From Haloarcula argentinensis DSM 12282 (lineage in GTDB: Archaea > Halobacteriota > Halobacteria > Halobacteriales > Haloarculaceae), in the NCBI GenBank assembly GCA_000336895.1, contig AOLX01000014.1, forward strand, positions 62,001 to 126,000: a stretch of DNA of 64,000 bases. The letters are read 5' to 3'. Under the pieces are notes generated by a model, which was given only the letters and a program-made list of their open reading frames with translations, made no database searches and was not told where the DNA came from. Below, one piece after another: positions 16,951 to 25,743 of this stretch (positions are counted from its first letter, which is position 1; each line of letters starts with the position of its first letter). The translations under genes were made by a program, and so were the position numbers.

Positions 16951-17124
16951 TTATCGCCAGGCTGTAAGTGTACAGGTCTCGTCCGCTACCATCGAAATCC
17001 AGGTGTCATCGTGGGCAATATCGGCGATGACGAACCGCTGCTGGCCGTCGACATCGTCGACAGCACACATCACATCAGACGCAGTGCCCGACCGACGGGT
17101 GGGACGTTCAACCTCGTAAGACAC
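16951..17124 (-). CDS. Possible 57-residue haloarchaeal small protein
   Basis: On the reverse strand, from a GTG at 17124 to TAA at 16951, a 57-residue frame contains DVMCAVDDVDGQQRFVIAD, then IAHDDTWISM and a tail ending LTAWR. The pattern D-V-M-x-x-V-D...RFVIADI..D..W.SM resembles a family of ~60-residue haloarchaeal proteins I recall without a known function. The start is uncertain because the frame has no upstream ATG (an internal ATG at 17070 would truncate the conserved part). Third-position GC bias of the frame supports coding. No metal or membrane motif is visible. Confidence 0.5.
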   Translation of the reverse strand: MSYEVERPTRRSGTASDVMCAVDDVDGQQRFVIADIAHDDTWISMVADETCTLTAWR

Positions 17125-17322
17125 AATTGTTCATCTAGGATGTGCGGTAATGAATGTGTCGTACTCGTTTCGTCTTTTGATACTCCGAAATCCGACCGCT
17201 TACGCAACAAAACGTCTTGAGTATTGCTATTGCCGTTGTGAGTATCAAGGTCGATTCGACAATCGACGGTACTCACGGTCGGAGACAGCCGTTCTGAATC
17301 CCAACAAGACGTGCCGGAACTG

Positions 17323-18066
17323 TCAGGGGGCGAGGCGGTTCTTGCGTCCCTTCATCTCCCGCTCGTAGTAATCAAAGGTCTTGGGACACCAGTCGGCCGC
17401 TAGGTCGAGCATCTCCTCTGTCATCTCCCGAATCTCCCACTGTGCGTCCGCCGCGGCTCGCATATCCGCGACGTGCATCAACATCCGGGCGTTCATCGAC
17501 ATCACGATGTTCACCTTGGTGCCGATGGGCAGTACGAACCGGGCGTCTTCCGGCGGCATTCCGAGTTCAAGGAGCTCCTGATACGATTCGACTGCCTGCT
17601 CGATGGTGTCTTTGAATATCTCCGTGCGTTCTTCGAACTCCTCGTCTGAGACGCTGGCCTTCTGCTGATTCCGGCCGATCCAGTCCGGGTCCGTCGCGGA
17701 CGGCGGCGTCACGACCAGCTCGCCCTCACGGACGGCTTCGGGGTCTATGTCGTCGAAGGAGACGTACCGCATCGACTGCACGTCGAAGGAGACGTGCCGG
17801 TGACGGGTGATTTGGGCCATACAGGAGCGGGAGACGCCTTCCACGGCGAAGGTGGCCTGTGCATGTTCGAAGGGACCGAAGTGGCCGTGGTCGAGCAGAT
17901 GCCCGATGAGCGTCTCCTTTTTGTCGTCGAGGGTGTCGCCGTCGACTTCAGCCATCGTCGCTTCGAACGACTGGCTGCCGACGGAGGTGTCGCTGTAGTC
18001 GTTGCGTGCTGCCTTGCAGATGAGATCCTCGGGGTCGTCTGTGGCTTCGAGCAGCTTTACGTCCAT
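17323..18066 (-). CDS. thyX: Flavin-dependent thymidylate synthase ThyX
   Basis: ThyX methylates dUMP to dTMP using methylene-tetrahydrofolate, FAD and NADPH. The 247-residue protein has the ThyX motif RHRx7S at Arg88-His89-Arg90 to Ser98, followed by MRYVSFDD. The N-terminal GPFEHAQATF and the C-terminal RMLMHVADMRAAADAQWEIR (substrate and FAD contacts) are intact. Length is normal for the family. No thyA is in the window. The gene is monocistronic in appearance, ending 84 bases after the KaiC-like gene's opposite side. Confidence 0.95.
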   Translation of the reverse strand: MDVKLLEATDDPEDLICKAARNDYSDTSVGSQSFEATMAEVDGDTLDDKKETLIGHLLDHGHFGPFEHAQATFAVEGVSRSCMAQITRHRHVSFDVQSMRYVSFDDIDPEAVREGELVVTPPSATDPDWIGRNQQKASVSDEEFEERTEIFKDTIEQAVESYQELLELGMPPEDARFVLPIGTKVNIVMSMNARMLMHVADMRAAADAQWEIREMTEEMLDLAADWCPKTFDYYEREMKGRKNRLAP

Positions 18067-18148
18067 ATCGGGTGGGTGAACCGGAGCGGCAAAATACTTC
18101 CTTCCCGGACCGACAGGGCGTTCGGACCACCTGTGGATGGCTCCGGAC

Positions 18149-18808
18149 TCAAATGTCCTGCCAGTCGGTCGGCTCGCCGGCCAGGCCGAGTACGCGGGCC
18201 TCTCGGCCGCCGCCCTCCGCGTCGCGCACGTCGATCATCCCGTCGAACGCCTGCTTGATGACCTGCAGGGTCTGGTCGTCGTGGGCTCCCGAGTCGATAG
18301 TGAATACGCCGATGTAGCCCGCGGAGTCCAGCCGCGAGGACAGCACGTGACAGAACTTGAAGACGGTCTTCTTGTCCGTGTATGTCAGCATCGTCGACAG
18401 CGAGACGAGAGCCAGACGGCCCTGCTCGTTGCCGGCGTTGTGCAGCCCCTCCAGCGCCTTCGTGATGCCGATACCGATGCCGGTGAGATCACCGGGCGAA
18501 GAGACGTGGTGGGCGTGGGCGTTGCCAATGGCCTCCTCGTCCGTGCCACCCTCGCCGCGACAGTCGATGACACCGAGCTGGGAATCGTCGAGATCTGGCA
18601 CGAGCGATCGGAACTCCTCGACGACGCTGCCCGCGCCGTCACCGGTCGTCACGACCACCGCGCCGTCACCCTTGTCCAACCCATCGGCGAGAATATCGTA
18701 TGCGAGTCGTTCCTTCCCGCTCATTGCTGGGCCGGAGATCAGGATACTAGATCCTGGCCGGACCTCACTGAGCGCATCGAACTCTAGTACTGAGGTGAGA
18801 TCATACAT
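18149..18808 (-). CDS. KaiC/RecA-superfamily ATPase-like protein
   Basis: The 219-residue protein starts at ATG 18808 (MYDLTSVLEF); an in-frame ATG at 18832 would overlap the previous gene by 14 bases. A Walker A-type loop SGPAMSGKE lies at 25-33, and the middle has RLALVSLSTMLTYTDKKTVFKFCHVLSSRL typical of single-domain KaiC-like proteins of haloarchaea. The usual Walker B acidic residue pair is weak, so ATPase activity is uncertain. It directly follows a HalX response regulator on the same strand, an association common in haloarchaea, and probably serves as a signalling partner. Confidence 0.8.
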   Translation of the reverse strand: MYDLTSVLEFDALSEVRPGSSILISGPAMSGKERLAYDILADGLDKGDGAVVVTTGDGAGSVVEEFRSLVPDLDDSQLGVIDCRGEGGTDEEAIGNAHAHHVSSPGDLTGIGIGITKALEGLHNAGNEQGRLALVSLSTMLTYTDKKTVFKFCHVLSSRLDSAGYIGVFTIDSGAHDDQTLQVIKQAFDGMIDVRDAEGGGREARVLGLAGEPTDWQDI

Positions 18809-18818
18809 TGTTTGTCGC

Positions 18819-19403
18819 TCAGTTGTCTTCATCGTCGCTCAGTCCGCGAAGCGTTGCGATGAAATCGGAGTCGTCTTCGATGCCACCGAGTGTCTCCGAG
18901 AGGTCGTCTCGCATCTCCACGACTCTCTGGGTTAGTTCGTCGTACTGGTCGCTCTCCGCCAGTTCCGCGCTCGACTTCGTCGCTTCGAGCGTCGCCTGCT
19001 TCTCGACGAGTGCGTAGTACTCCTGCAGCAGGGAGTCGTACTCGGAGCGGTCGAGCAGATTGTCGACCGTCTCGTGGAGTTGTTCGCTCCGGATCGGCTT
19101 CGAGAGGTATGCATCAAAGCCCATCTCCAGAATATCGAAGTCCGGCTCGACGGCGGTGACCATCGCCACCCGGCAGCCAAGGTCACGCTCGCGAATGCGC
19201 TCAAGCACTTCATCCCCGGAGAGACCGGGCATCATCCGGTCGAGCAGCACGACATCGACATCCGCGTCCAGTTGCTCCAGGCCCTCGTCGCCGTTCTGTG
19301 CCATGCGGACCTCGTACTCCTGTTGCAGCCACAGTTTGTACGTCTCGGCAACATCTGGTTCGTCTTCGACGATAAGCACCACAGGTAGGTCCGAATCTGA
19401 CAT
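18819..19403 (-). CDS. HalX-type response regulator
   Basis: The 194-residue protein has a receiver domain (1-120) with the acidic pair Glu13-Asp14, phosphoacceptor Asp55 in LLDRMMPG and the conserved Lys in YLSKPI. The C-terminal ~70 residues (DRSEYDSLLQEYYALVEKQATLEA...) are the helical HalX domain, restricted to haloarchaea. Partner kinase not adjacent; the KaiC-like gene follows 10 bases downstream. It is divergent from the MBL hydrolase at 19526. Confidence 0.9.
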   Translation of the reverse strand: MSDSDLPVVLIVEDEPDVAETYKLWLQQEYEVRMAQNGDEGLEQLDADVDVVLLDRMMPGLSGDEVLERIRERDLGCRVAMVTAVEPDFDILEMGFDAYLSKPIRSEQLHETVDNLLDRSEYDSLLQEYYALVEKQATLEATKSSAELAESDQYDELTQRVVEMRDDLSETLGGIEDDSDFIATLRGLSDDEDN

Positions 19404-19525
19404 AATGTTCTACTATCCCCCGTTTGCATATCCACGTACATAGCCCTGTGGGTGCGGGCGTGCAGCGCGTCTCGGGCGGTGACAGAACGATACCCACATC
19501 CGGGACGACGGTCAATAGGCGGGTA

Positions 19526-20101
19526 ATGATTCGAAATCTCGCCCGTGGGCAACAGGCCTTCACGAGCAACGTGTTCCTCGTCACCGGGGAGCGAACCGTG
19601 CTGGTGGACGTCGGTAACGAGTTCGATGTGGTGTCGGCTGTCGAAGAACACGTCGACGATATCGACGCTGTCGCCGTCACCCACACCCACTACGACCACG
19701 TCGAGAACCTCGACAGCGTCGTCGACGCCTTCGACGTCCCGGTGTACGGCTACGACACGGACCAGGACGGAATCGAGCACGCTATCGCCGACGACGAGAC
19801 GATACAGCTTGGCGACCACGACTACCGGGCGCTGCACACGCCCGGCCACAAGAACGACCATCTCTGCTTCTACTCGGACGACGCCGGCATCCTGTTCGCT
19901 GGTGATCTCGTGTTTGCCAACGGGAGCTTCGGTCGGACCGACCTCGACGAAGGGAATCGGGACCTGCTCGTCGACAGCATCGATCGGGTACTGTCGGTTG
20001 TCGACGAGGACCTACAGGAGATGCACACCGGCCACGGACCGAGCGTCACCGACGCGCCGTATCAGGACATCGAACTGGCGCTGCAAGCCGCGAAGTTCTG
20101 A
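19526..20101 (+). CDS. MBL-fold metallo-hydrolase
   Basis: The 191-residue protein begins at the ATG at 19526 (MIRNLARGQQAFTSNVF), as family members do. The metal-binding HTHYDH is at 53-58; further ligands are His in HTPGH, Asp in FAGDLVF, and a final His in EMHTGHGPS. This is a minimal glyoxalase-II-like domain; the substrate is unknown (a thioester or phosphate ester). It is convergent with the P-loop protein at 20125. Confidence 0.88.
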   Translation: MIRNLARGQQAFTSNVFLVTGERTVLVDVGNEFDVVSAVEEHVDDIDAVAVTHTHYDHVENLDSVVDAFDVPVYGYDTDQDGIEHAIADDETIQLGDHDYRALHTPGHKNDHLCFYSDDAGILFAGDLVFANGSFGRTDLDEGNRDLLVDSIDRVLSVVDEDLQEMHTGHGPSVTDAPYQDIELALQAAKF

Positions 20102-20124
20102 GGGGGCTGGCCGACAGAAAGTTC

Positions 20125-20949
20125 TCAGTCGAATGCACAGGCCAGTAGCGCGTCATAGGCGTGGTCGTACGCATCGGCGACGGCCGCCGGGTCACTGCGT
20201 TGTTCGCTGTCGAGCGCGGGGAGTCGTACTGCCGCGACCCGCTCGATGAGGTCGACGACGTTTGGCACCCGTTCTTCCAGTTGCCCATCACCGGGTCCGC
20301 CGGTGGCAATCTGACAGGCCTTGGCGTACCGGTCGCCGTCGTAGATGCGTGCTCGGCCCGGTTCGACGACGGCCACGGCGTCCGGTTCGATGCCAGACAG
20401 CGGCCGAGCCACGTCGCCGTAGGACTCGACGACCGCCCGGTCCGTCGCTTCGATATCTGCTGCGAGCGACTCCAGCGCTTCGACGTGCATCACCCGCATC
20501 AGGTCGTTGAAGTCGGCGATGGAGGTCACTCGTGGGGCGTTGGCAAGCGGGAGTCGTTCGGCAACGGACTCCGGCAAGTCGACGGTCCCGTTGACGACGT
20601 ACTCGACGCCCGTCTCGGAACTCGGGCGTCCGACCCGGTCGACGACGAACTGCTGGTTTTCCTTCCCGAGCAGTCCTGTTTCGGCCCCCGGCGAGGGATG
20701 CCAGAGGCGGTGAATCGGATTGATCTCCTCTGGCACGACATCACTTGGCGATGCGGCCGCGAGGCGCTTGGCGTCCTTGCCGTACAGCCGCCCGTCGGTC
20801 GTCGCTCGCTGATAGTCGTCGTGGTCGAACCAGTAGTTGTTGCCCGCTCTGGGCTTGAACCCCTGGGCGCTGGTCCGTTCGAGCAGGCCGACGCTGAACG
20901 TGGTCTTGCCCGCGTCGACTCGGTCACTGCCGGCGACGAGGAGCTTCAT
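20125..20949 (-). CDS. P-loop ATPase resembling dethiobiotin synthetase family
   Basis: The 274-residue protein begins MKLLVAGSDRVDAGKTTFS with the P-loop at 6-17 in the style of dethiobiotin synthetase/CobB ATPases. Later it has VEYVVNGTV, ESYGDVARPL and a C-terminal DAYDHAYDALLACAF. The substrate is unknown; biotin genes are not in the window. The ATG at 20949 overlaps by 4 bases the stop of the small gene upstream, and a long open frame upstream of it is overlapped by that gene, so the shorter start is preferred. Confidence 0.8.
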   Translation of the reverse strand: MKLLVAGSDRVDAGKTTFSVGLLERTSAQGFKPRAGNNYWFDHDDYQRATTDGRLYGKDAKRLAAASPSDVVPEEINPIHRLWHPSPGAETGLLGKENQQFVVDRVGRPSSETGVEYVVNGTVDLPESVAERLPLANAPRVTSIADFNDLMRVMHVEALESLAADIEATDRAVVESYGDVARPLSGIEPDAVAVVEPGRARIYDGDRYAKACQIATGGPGDGQLEERVPNVVDLIERVAAVRLPALDSEQRSDPAAVADAYDHAYDALLACAFD

Positions 20950-21215
20950 GACTCGGCGAGACCGTACAGTCCGACGACGTCGTCGTCCTGCGGGTCGGCG
21001 ATCACGAGGTCGTCCTGATTGAAGATCATCCACGGGATCGCCCAGTCGATGAACACCGACTCGTTGGCCTCGTTGAGTTCGGCATCCGCCGGGAGGCCCT
21101 GCAGGAGGCGGGCGATTTCTGGGATGGTGTACAGTTTGTCGGCATCGAGAATATCTGCGGGTTCGTGGAGCTCGAACGACAGTATCTCGTCGAACTCCTG
21201 CTTGTCGACAGGCAT
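20946..21215 (-). CDS. Small haloarchaeal protein coupled to the P-loop ATPase
   Basis: The 89-residue acidic protein begins MPVDKQEFDEILSFELHEPADIL and contains YTIPEIARLLQGLPADAELNEANESVFIDWAIPWMIFN. It is not recognised beyond being a conserved haloarchaeal type; the DUF5827 family is a possible match from memory. An upstream ATG at 21269 would add 18 residues. Its stop overlaps the start of the P-loop gene by ATGA, so the two are translationally coupled. It is divergent from the kinase at 21297. Confidence 0.7.
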   Translation of the reverse strand: MPVDKQEFDEILSFELHEPADILDADKLYTIPEIARLLQGLPADAELNEANESVFIDWAIPWMIFNQDDLVIADPQDDDVVGLYGLAES

Positions 21216-21296
21216 ACCCGTTGGTATGCCGAGCGAGTGGGTAAATCCCTCGAACTGGCCGGAACCCATTTACTCGCTGGGCCGGATTGTTCAGTA

Positions 21297-23042
21297 ATGG
21301 CCACGCTGCTCGTTGCGTACGCCTTTTTTCTGCTTGTCGTGGCCGTCGTCCTCGGGACGCTGTCGGTGTATGCGTGGGGCCGGCGTGACTCTCCCGGCGG
21401 GACCGCGCTCTCTGTTCTGCTTGCCGGGCTCTCGATATGGAACCTCTGTGCTGCGGTCGGTGTTTTGACGCGCGGGACTGAGTTGGCTCTGTTCTTCGCG
21501 TACGGCGTGTTCGTCGGCGTGATGCCCGCGATGGCCGGCCTGTTCGTGTTCGCGCTGGCCTACACCGACCGCAACCGCTATCTCGGCTGGCGGACCGTCG
21601 CGTTACTGTCTGTCGAACCCCTCGTGTTCTTTGCGGCACTGTTTGGCGGCCCCGAGGGGTTGATATACCGGATTTCTGGACCTACAGACGCCGCTATGTA
21701 CGGCTGGGAGATTACCGTCGGGCCTGTCTTCTGGGGACATCTGGTGTACTCCTACGCACTCATTGCCGTGTCGAGTGCGCTCATCATCCACTACGCACTC
21801 GTCTCCGGCGATCTGTACCGGAAGCAGGTGTATGCCGTTCTGCTGGCCATCGGCCTCCCGTGGTTCGGGAGCGTGCTCAGCATCTTCGGCGACACCGGCG
21901 TCGAACTCACACCGCTGTTGCTGGCGGGAACCGGGATCACTCTCACGTGGGCGTTCTTCAGGGGACGACTGCTGGACATCTCGCCGGTCGCCCACCGGGA
22001 GGTCGTCGAGTCGCTCAACAGCGCTGTGTTCGTCGTCGACACGAACGATACAATCATCGAGGCCAACGACGCCGGCCGTCAGCTACTCGAAGATCAGGCT
22101 CTCGTCGGTCAATCCGTCGAGGCCGCGCTCGAACCGTCGCCCGACCTCCTCGAAAAGTACCGCGGTTTGAACGACAACGCCGAGGAAACGCAGGCCGTCA
22201 TCGAGCAGCGCGACCGGTTTTTCGACGTCCAGCTCACACCGCTGTACGACTCCCGTGACGCGCTGGTCGGGCGTGTCTTTCTTGTTCACGAAATCACCGA
22301 CCAGAAGCAGCGGGAGCGAGAACTCGAACGTCGGAACCAGCAGCTCGACCAGTTCGCCGCTGTCCTCTCCCACGACCTTCGGAACCCGCTGAACGTGGCT
22401 TCGGGCCGACTGGCGCTGGCTCGGGAACGCAACGACCCCGAGGAGTTCGACCGCGTCGAGGAAGCCCACGAACGGATGAGCAGCCTCATCGACGAGGTGC
22501 TGGCATTCGCCCGCGACGAGAAGTCGACCGACAGAGTCGAGCTACAGCTCTCGGCGCTGGCGAAGGCGGCCTGGGGCCACGTCGACACCGGCGATGCGAC
22601 GCTGCAAATCGACGGCGACAGGGAGATCACTGGCGACCGCGACCAGCTCCTGCAGCTGTTCGAGAACGTGTTCCGGAACAGTGTCGAACACGGTAGCAAA
22701 AGCGGCCGACAAGGGGCCGACGACGGGCGTAGTCGAACGGAGTCCGACGACAATGTGGGTTGGGAGGACGCAGGCGTGACGATACGCGTCGATGCCACCC
22801 CCGAAGGGTTCACAATCGGTGACGACGGCCCCGGTGTGCCGCCCGGGGAACGGGAGGAGATATTCACGCACGGCGTCACCAGTTCCGAGTCGGGAACCGG
22901 CCTCGGACTGGCCATCGTCCAGCATGTCGTCGAGTCCCACGGGTGGGACGTCGAGATGACGGAGAGTCGGTCCGGCGGCGCGAAACTCGTCGTCTCGGGG
23001 CTCGAAACAAGGCCGACACGGCTGGCTGAGGCTTCGTCGTAA
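21297..23042 (+). CDS. Membrane histidine kinase with 7TM sensor and PAS
   Basis: The 581-residue protein starts at the ATG at 21297. The N-terminal ~230 residues carry seven predicted membrane spans of the histidine-kinase N-terminal 7TM type. A PAS domain follows (about 240-345), then HisKA with the phosphoacceptor His359 in SHDLRNP, and HATPase (about 455-570) with N-box NVFRNSVEHG and GDDGPGVPPGE plus the GTGLGLAIV motif. A stretch of about 30 residues (SKSGRQGADDGRS...) is inserted after the N-box. It is followed 41 bases later by a GH3 glycosidase gene; whether they share a transcript is unknown. Confidence 0.9.
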   Translation: MATLLVAYAFFLLVVAVVLGTLSVYAWGRRDSPGGTALSVLLAGLSIWNLCAAVGVLTRGTELALFFAYGVFVGVMPAMAGLFVFALAYTDRNRYLGWRTVALLSVEPLVFFAALFGGPEGLIYRISGPTDAAMYGWEITVGPVFWGHLVYSYALIAVSSALIIHYALVSGDLYRKQVYAVLLAIGLPWFGSVLSIFGDTGVELTPLLLAGTGITLTWAFFRGRLLDISPVAHREVVESLNSAVFVVDTNDTIIEANDAGRQLLEDQALVGQSVEAALEPSPDLLEKYRGLNDNAEETQAVIEQRDRFFDVQLTPLYDSRDALVGRVFLVHEITDQKQRERELERRNQQLDQFAAVLSHDLRNPLNVASGRLALARERNDPEEFDRVEEAHERMSSLIDEVLAFARDEKSTDRVELQLSALAKAAWGHVDTGDATLQIDGDREITGDRDQLLQLFENVFRNSVEHGSKSGRQGADDGRSRTESDDNVGWEDAGVTIRVDATPEGFTIGDDGPGVPPGEREEIFTHGVTSSESGTGLGLAIVQHVVESHGWDVEMTESRSGGAKLVVSGLETRPTRLAEASS

Positions 23043-23083
23043 GCAGCCGACAGTATAAGGCCCGCTCGGCTGTGAACTGCGAT

Positions 23084-25243
23084 ATGGCTGACGACGATCA
23101 CACTGGTGCCTTGCTCGCTCGGCTGTCCCGCACACAGAAACTCGCCCTCGTCCGCGGTGCAACTGACCCGGAGGGCACAGCGACGGGATACCTGCCGGGC
23201 GTGGAAGAGGCCGGGATTCCGCCATTTCGCCTCGTCGACGGGCCGCTTGGCATCCGAGCAGAGGGACAGCGTGCGACTGCTTTTCCGGCATCGATCGCGA
23301 CCGCGGCGACGTTCGACACCGATCTGGCCTGGCGACAGGGCGCGGCGATGGGCCGCGAAGCGACGGCGCTCGGACAGGACGCGCTGCTCGCACCTGGCGT
23401 GAACATCATCCGGGTCCCGCACTGTGGTCGTAACTTCGAATATCTCTCTGAGGACCCGGTCCACGCCGGCGCTGTCGGGGCCGGCCTCGTCGACGGCATC
23501 CAGTCCGCTGATGTCGTCGCCACGGTGAAACACTTTGTCGCCAACAATCAGGAGACACATCGCACGACCGTCAGTGCCGAAGTGGACGAGCGGACGCTCC
23601 GTGAGCTGTATCTCCCGCCGTTCCGCGCGGCCGTCGACGCTGGCGTCGGGTCGGTGATGACGGCGTACAATCGGGTGAACGGTACGTACATGAGCGACCA
23701 CGACCGCCTCGTCGGCGACGTGCTCAAAGATGAGTGGGAATTCGACGGCTACGTCGTTTCGGACTGGTATGGACTGGAGAGTACCGTCGGCGCGGCGAAC
23801 GCAGGCATGGACGTAGAGATGCCCGGGGTGGCGGCCCCCGGCGCAGCGGAAGCCGCCGACAGCAGCACTACGGATGATACCGAGGAGTTCGAGTGGCCCG
23901 ACGGCATCCCGGATGCGACCCACGCGGGCCTGTTCGGCGACCCGCTGGCCGAAGCCCTCGACAGCGGCGAGGTCCCGGCTGAACGCCTTGACGACATGGT
24001 CCGGCGGATTCTCGGCCAGATGGCCCGATTCGGACGGCTGGACAGCAGCCGGAGTACCGCCGAAGGCGGTGAAACCGACGACGATGCGGGTGAACTCGAC
24101 AGCCAGCGACACAGAGATATCGCCGCGGACGTGGCGGCCCGCGGAACGGTGCTGCTCGACAACGACGGCGTCCTCCCGCTGGACGTCGGGGCTGACGTGG
24201 CTGTCATCGGACCGAACGTCGACGAGCCGAAACTGGGTGGCGGCGGCTCTTCCGAAACGACGCCGGTCCACTCGGTCACACCAGTCGAGGGAATCGAATC
24301 CCGTGCCGAGGGCGCAGTCACGACAGCGTTCGGCGTCCCGCAGATAGAGTCCGTTTCGCTGTTCGACCTCCTGCCGTTCGTCGACGAGGACGACGAGGCC
24401 GACGGTTCGGCTGAGGACACCACCCGACGGGAACCGTCGCTCGACGACGCTGTCGACGCGGCCGCGGCAGCCGATGTCGCCGTCGTGTTCGTGCGCGACG
24501 CGACGACTGAAGCGCGGGACCGGGACACGCTTGCACTGCCGGGCCGGCAAGACGAACTCGTCTCGGCCGTCGCCGCAGCCAACGAGAACACCGTGGTCGT
24601 CGTCCGCTCCGGCGGCCCCGTCGAACTGCCGTGGCGCGAGGACGTGGCCGCGGTCCTCGAACAGTGGTACCCCGGACAGGCGGACGGTGACGCGGCCGCA
24701 GCCGTTCTCTACGGCGACCGCGACCCGAGCGGCCGGCTCCCGGTCACCTTCGCCCACGAACGCGAGTACCCGACTGCAGGAGCCGAGCGCCGCTACCCAG
24801 GTGTCGAGGACGAAGCTCACTACGACGAGGGCGTGTTCGTCGGCTACCGACACTTCGACGACGAAGACACGGACCCGACCTATCCGTTCGGGCACGGTCA
24901 CTCGTATGCGACGTTCGAATACGGCGAAGCCGAACACACAGGCGAGCGGACAGTCGCAGTTCCAGTCGAGAACGTCGCTGACAGGTCGGGTCGCGAGGTC
25001 GTCCAGGCCTACGTCCTGCCACCGTCTGTGGACGGCGTCGACCGACCACAGCGGGAACTCGCCGGGTTCGAGGCGGTACAGTTAGCCGCCGGCGAGCGGC
25101 AGACTGTGAAACTGACGCTGGACGATCTGGCGTTCTCACGGTACGACCCAGATTCCGGATGGACGGTCGATACTGGAACCTACACCGTCGAAATCGGCCG
25201 GTCGTCGCGAGACATTCGGACGACACTCCCAGTCGATCGCTAG
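23084..25243 (+). CDS. Glycoside hydrolase family 3 beta-glucosidase-like enzyme
   Basis: The 719-residue protein hydrolyses beta-linked sugars (family knowledge; substrate not certain). The N-terminal TIM barrel includes Lys149-His150 and the catalytic nucleophile Asp227 in VVSDWYG; the second alpha/beta domain begins about residue 355 (VLLDNDGVLPL), and a fibronectin-type-III-like C-terminal domain ends the protein. The acid/base residue is harder to place. No signal peptide, so it is cytoplasmic. The ATG at 23084 follows the kinase by 41 bases; an in-frame GTG at 23072 is less likely. The long internal acidic loops are haloarchaeal adaptation. Confidence 0.9.
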   Translation: MADDDHTGALLARLSRTQKLALVRGATDPEGTATGYLPGVEEAGIPPFRLVDGPLGIRAEGQRATAFPASIATAATFDTDLAWRQGAAMGREATALGQDALLAPGVNIIRVPHCGRNFEYLSEDPVHAGAVGAGLVDGIQSADVVATVKHFVANNQETHRTTVSAEVDERTLRELYLPPFRAAVDAGVGSVMTAYNRVNGTYMSDHDRLVGDVLKDEWEFDGYVVSDWYGLESTVGAANAGMDVEMPGVAAPGAAEAADSSTTDDTEEFEWPDGIPDATHAGLFGDPLAEALDSGEVPAERLDDMVRRILGQMARFGRLDSSRSTAEGGETDDDAGELDSQRHRDIAADVAARGTVLLDNDGVLPLDVGADVAVIGPNVDEPKLGGGGSSETTPVHSVTPVEGIESRAEGAVTTAFGVPQIESVSLFDLLPFVDEDDEADGSAEDTTRREPSLDDAVDAAAAADVAVVFVRDATTEARDRDTLALPGRQDELVSAVAAANENTVVVVRSGGPVELPWREDVAAVLEQWYPGQADGDAAAAVLYGDRDPSGRLPVTFAHEREYPTAGAERRYPGVEDEAHYDEGVFVGYRHFDDEDTDPTYPFGHGHSYATFEYGEAEHTGERTVAVPVENVADRSGREVVQAYVLPPSVDGVDRPQRELAGFEAVQLAAGERQTVKLTLDDLAFSRYDPDSGWTVDTGTYTVEIGRSSRDIRTTLPVDR

Positions 25244-25351
25244 CGCGTCAGCTCTCCTGCGACTGAAATCCCGACGTATCCGCTGAAAACCGTCTGAAGC
25301 GGGAAATTCGCGGCCGGGGATTTCAAGCCCCCCGAATACATATAGCCAGTC

Positions 25352-25741
25352 ATGAGTCAGACGCTCGAAACCATGGAGCCGAATCCGGTGTGGGTCGAAG
25401 ACGCCTATGCCGACACCGTTGACGTTCTCACACGCTACGCCGATGAGTTCGAGTACAAGATCTGGGGCGGTGACTGGTGCAAGGACTGCCGGGCGCAACT
25501 CCCAGACTTCGGGGCGGCTCTGAAAGCCGCGGGTGTGCCCGACGCCCAGATCCACCACTACCCCGTCGAGAAGGAAGACGACGGCTCGAAGACCGGACCG
25601 GAGGTCGAGGCGTACGACATCGAACTCATCCCGACAGTCGTCGTCGAACACGATGGTGAGGAGATTGCCCGCTTCGTCGAAGAAGAGCCAGTCCCTATCG
25701 CCGTGTATCTCGCAAATAAAATCGAAGCCGCAATGTCGTAG
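25352..25741 (+). CDS. Thioredoxin-like protein
   Basis: The 129-residue protein has a thioredoxin fold with the redox pair Cys43 and Cys46 in the DWCKDC motif, a cis-Pro (LIPTVVV) near residue 92, and no signal peptide. The CKDC active site is unusual compared with CGPC, suggesting a specific thiol-disulfide function. It ends with IEAAMS. Its stop codon is only two bases from the stop codon of the convergent DUF255 gene. Confidence 0.88.
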   Translation: MSQTLETMEPNPVWVEDAYADTVDVLTRYADEFEYKIWGGDWCKDCRAQLPDFGAALKAAGVPDAQIHHYPVEKEDDGSKTGPEVEAYDIELIPTVVVEHDGEEIARFVEEEPVPIAVYLANKIEAAMS

Positions 25742-25743
25742 TC

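Noticed and set aside
20950..21639. N-terminal extension of the P-loop protein
   Set aside because: The extension is arginine-rich, overlaps another gene, and the P-loop protein has a normal start at 20949.
22286..24937. A reverse-strand open frame of 883 codons across the kinase and GH3 genes
   Set aside because: It runs antisense to two well-supported genes, is arginine-rich and shows no domain.
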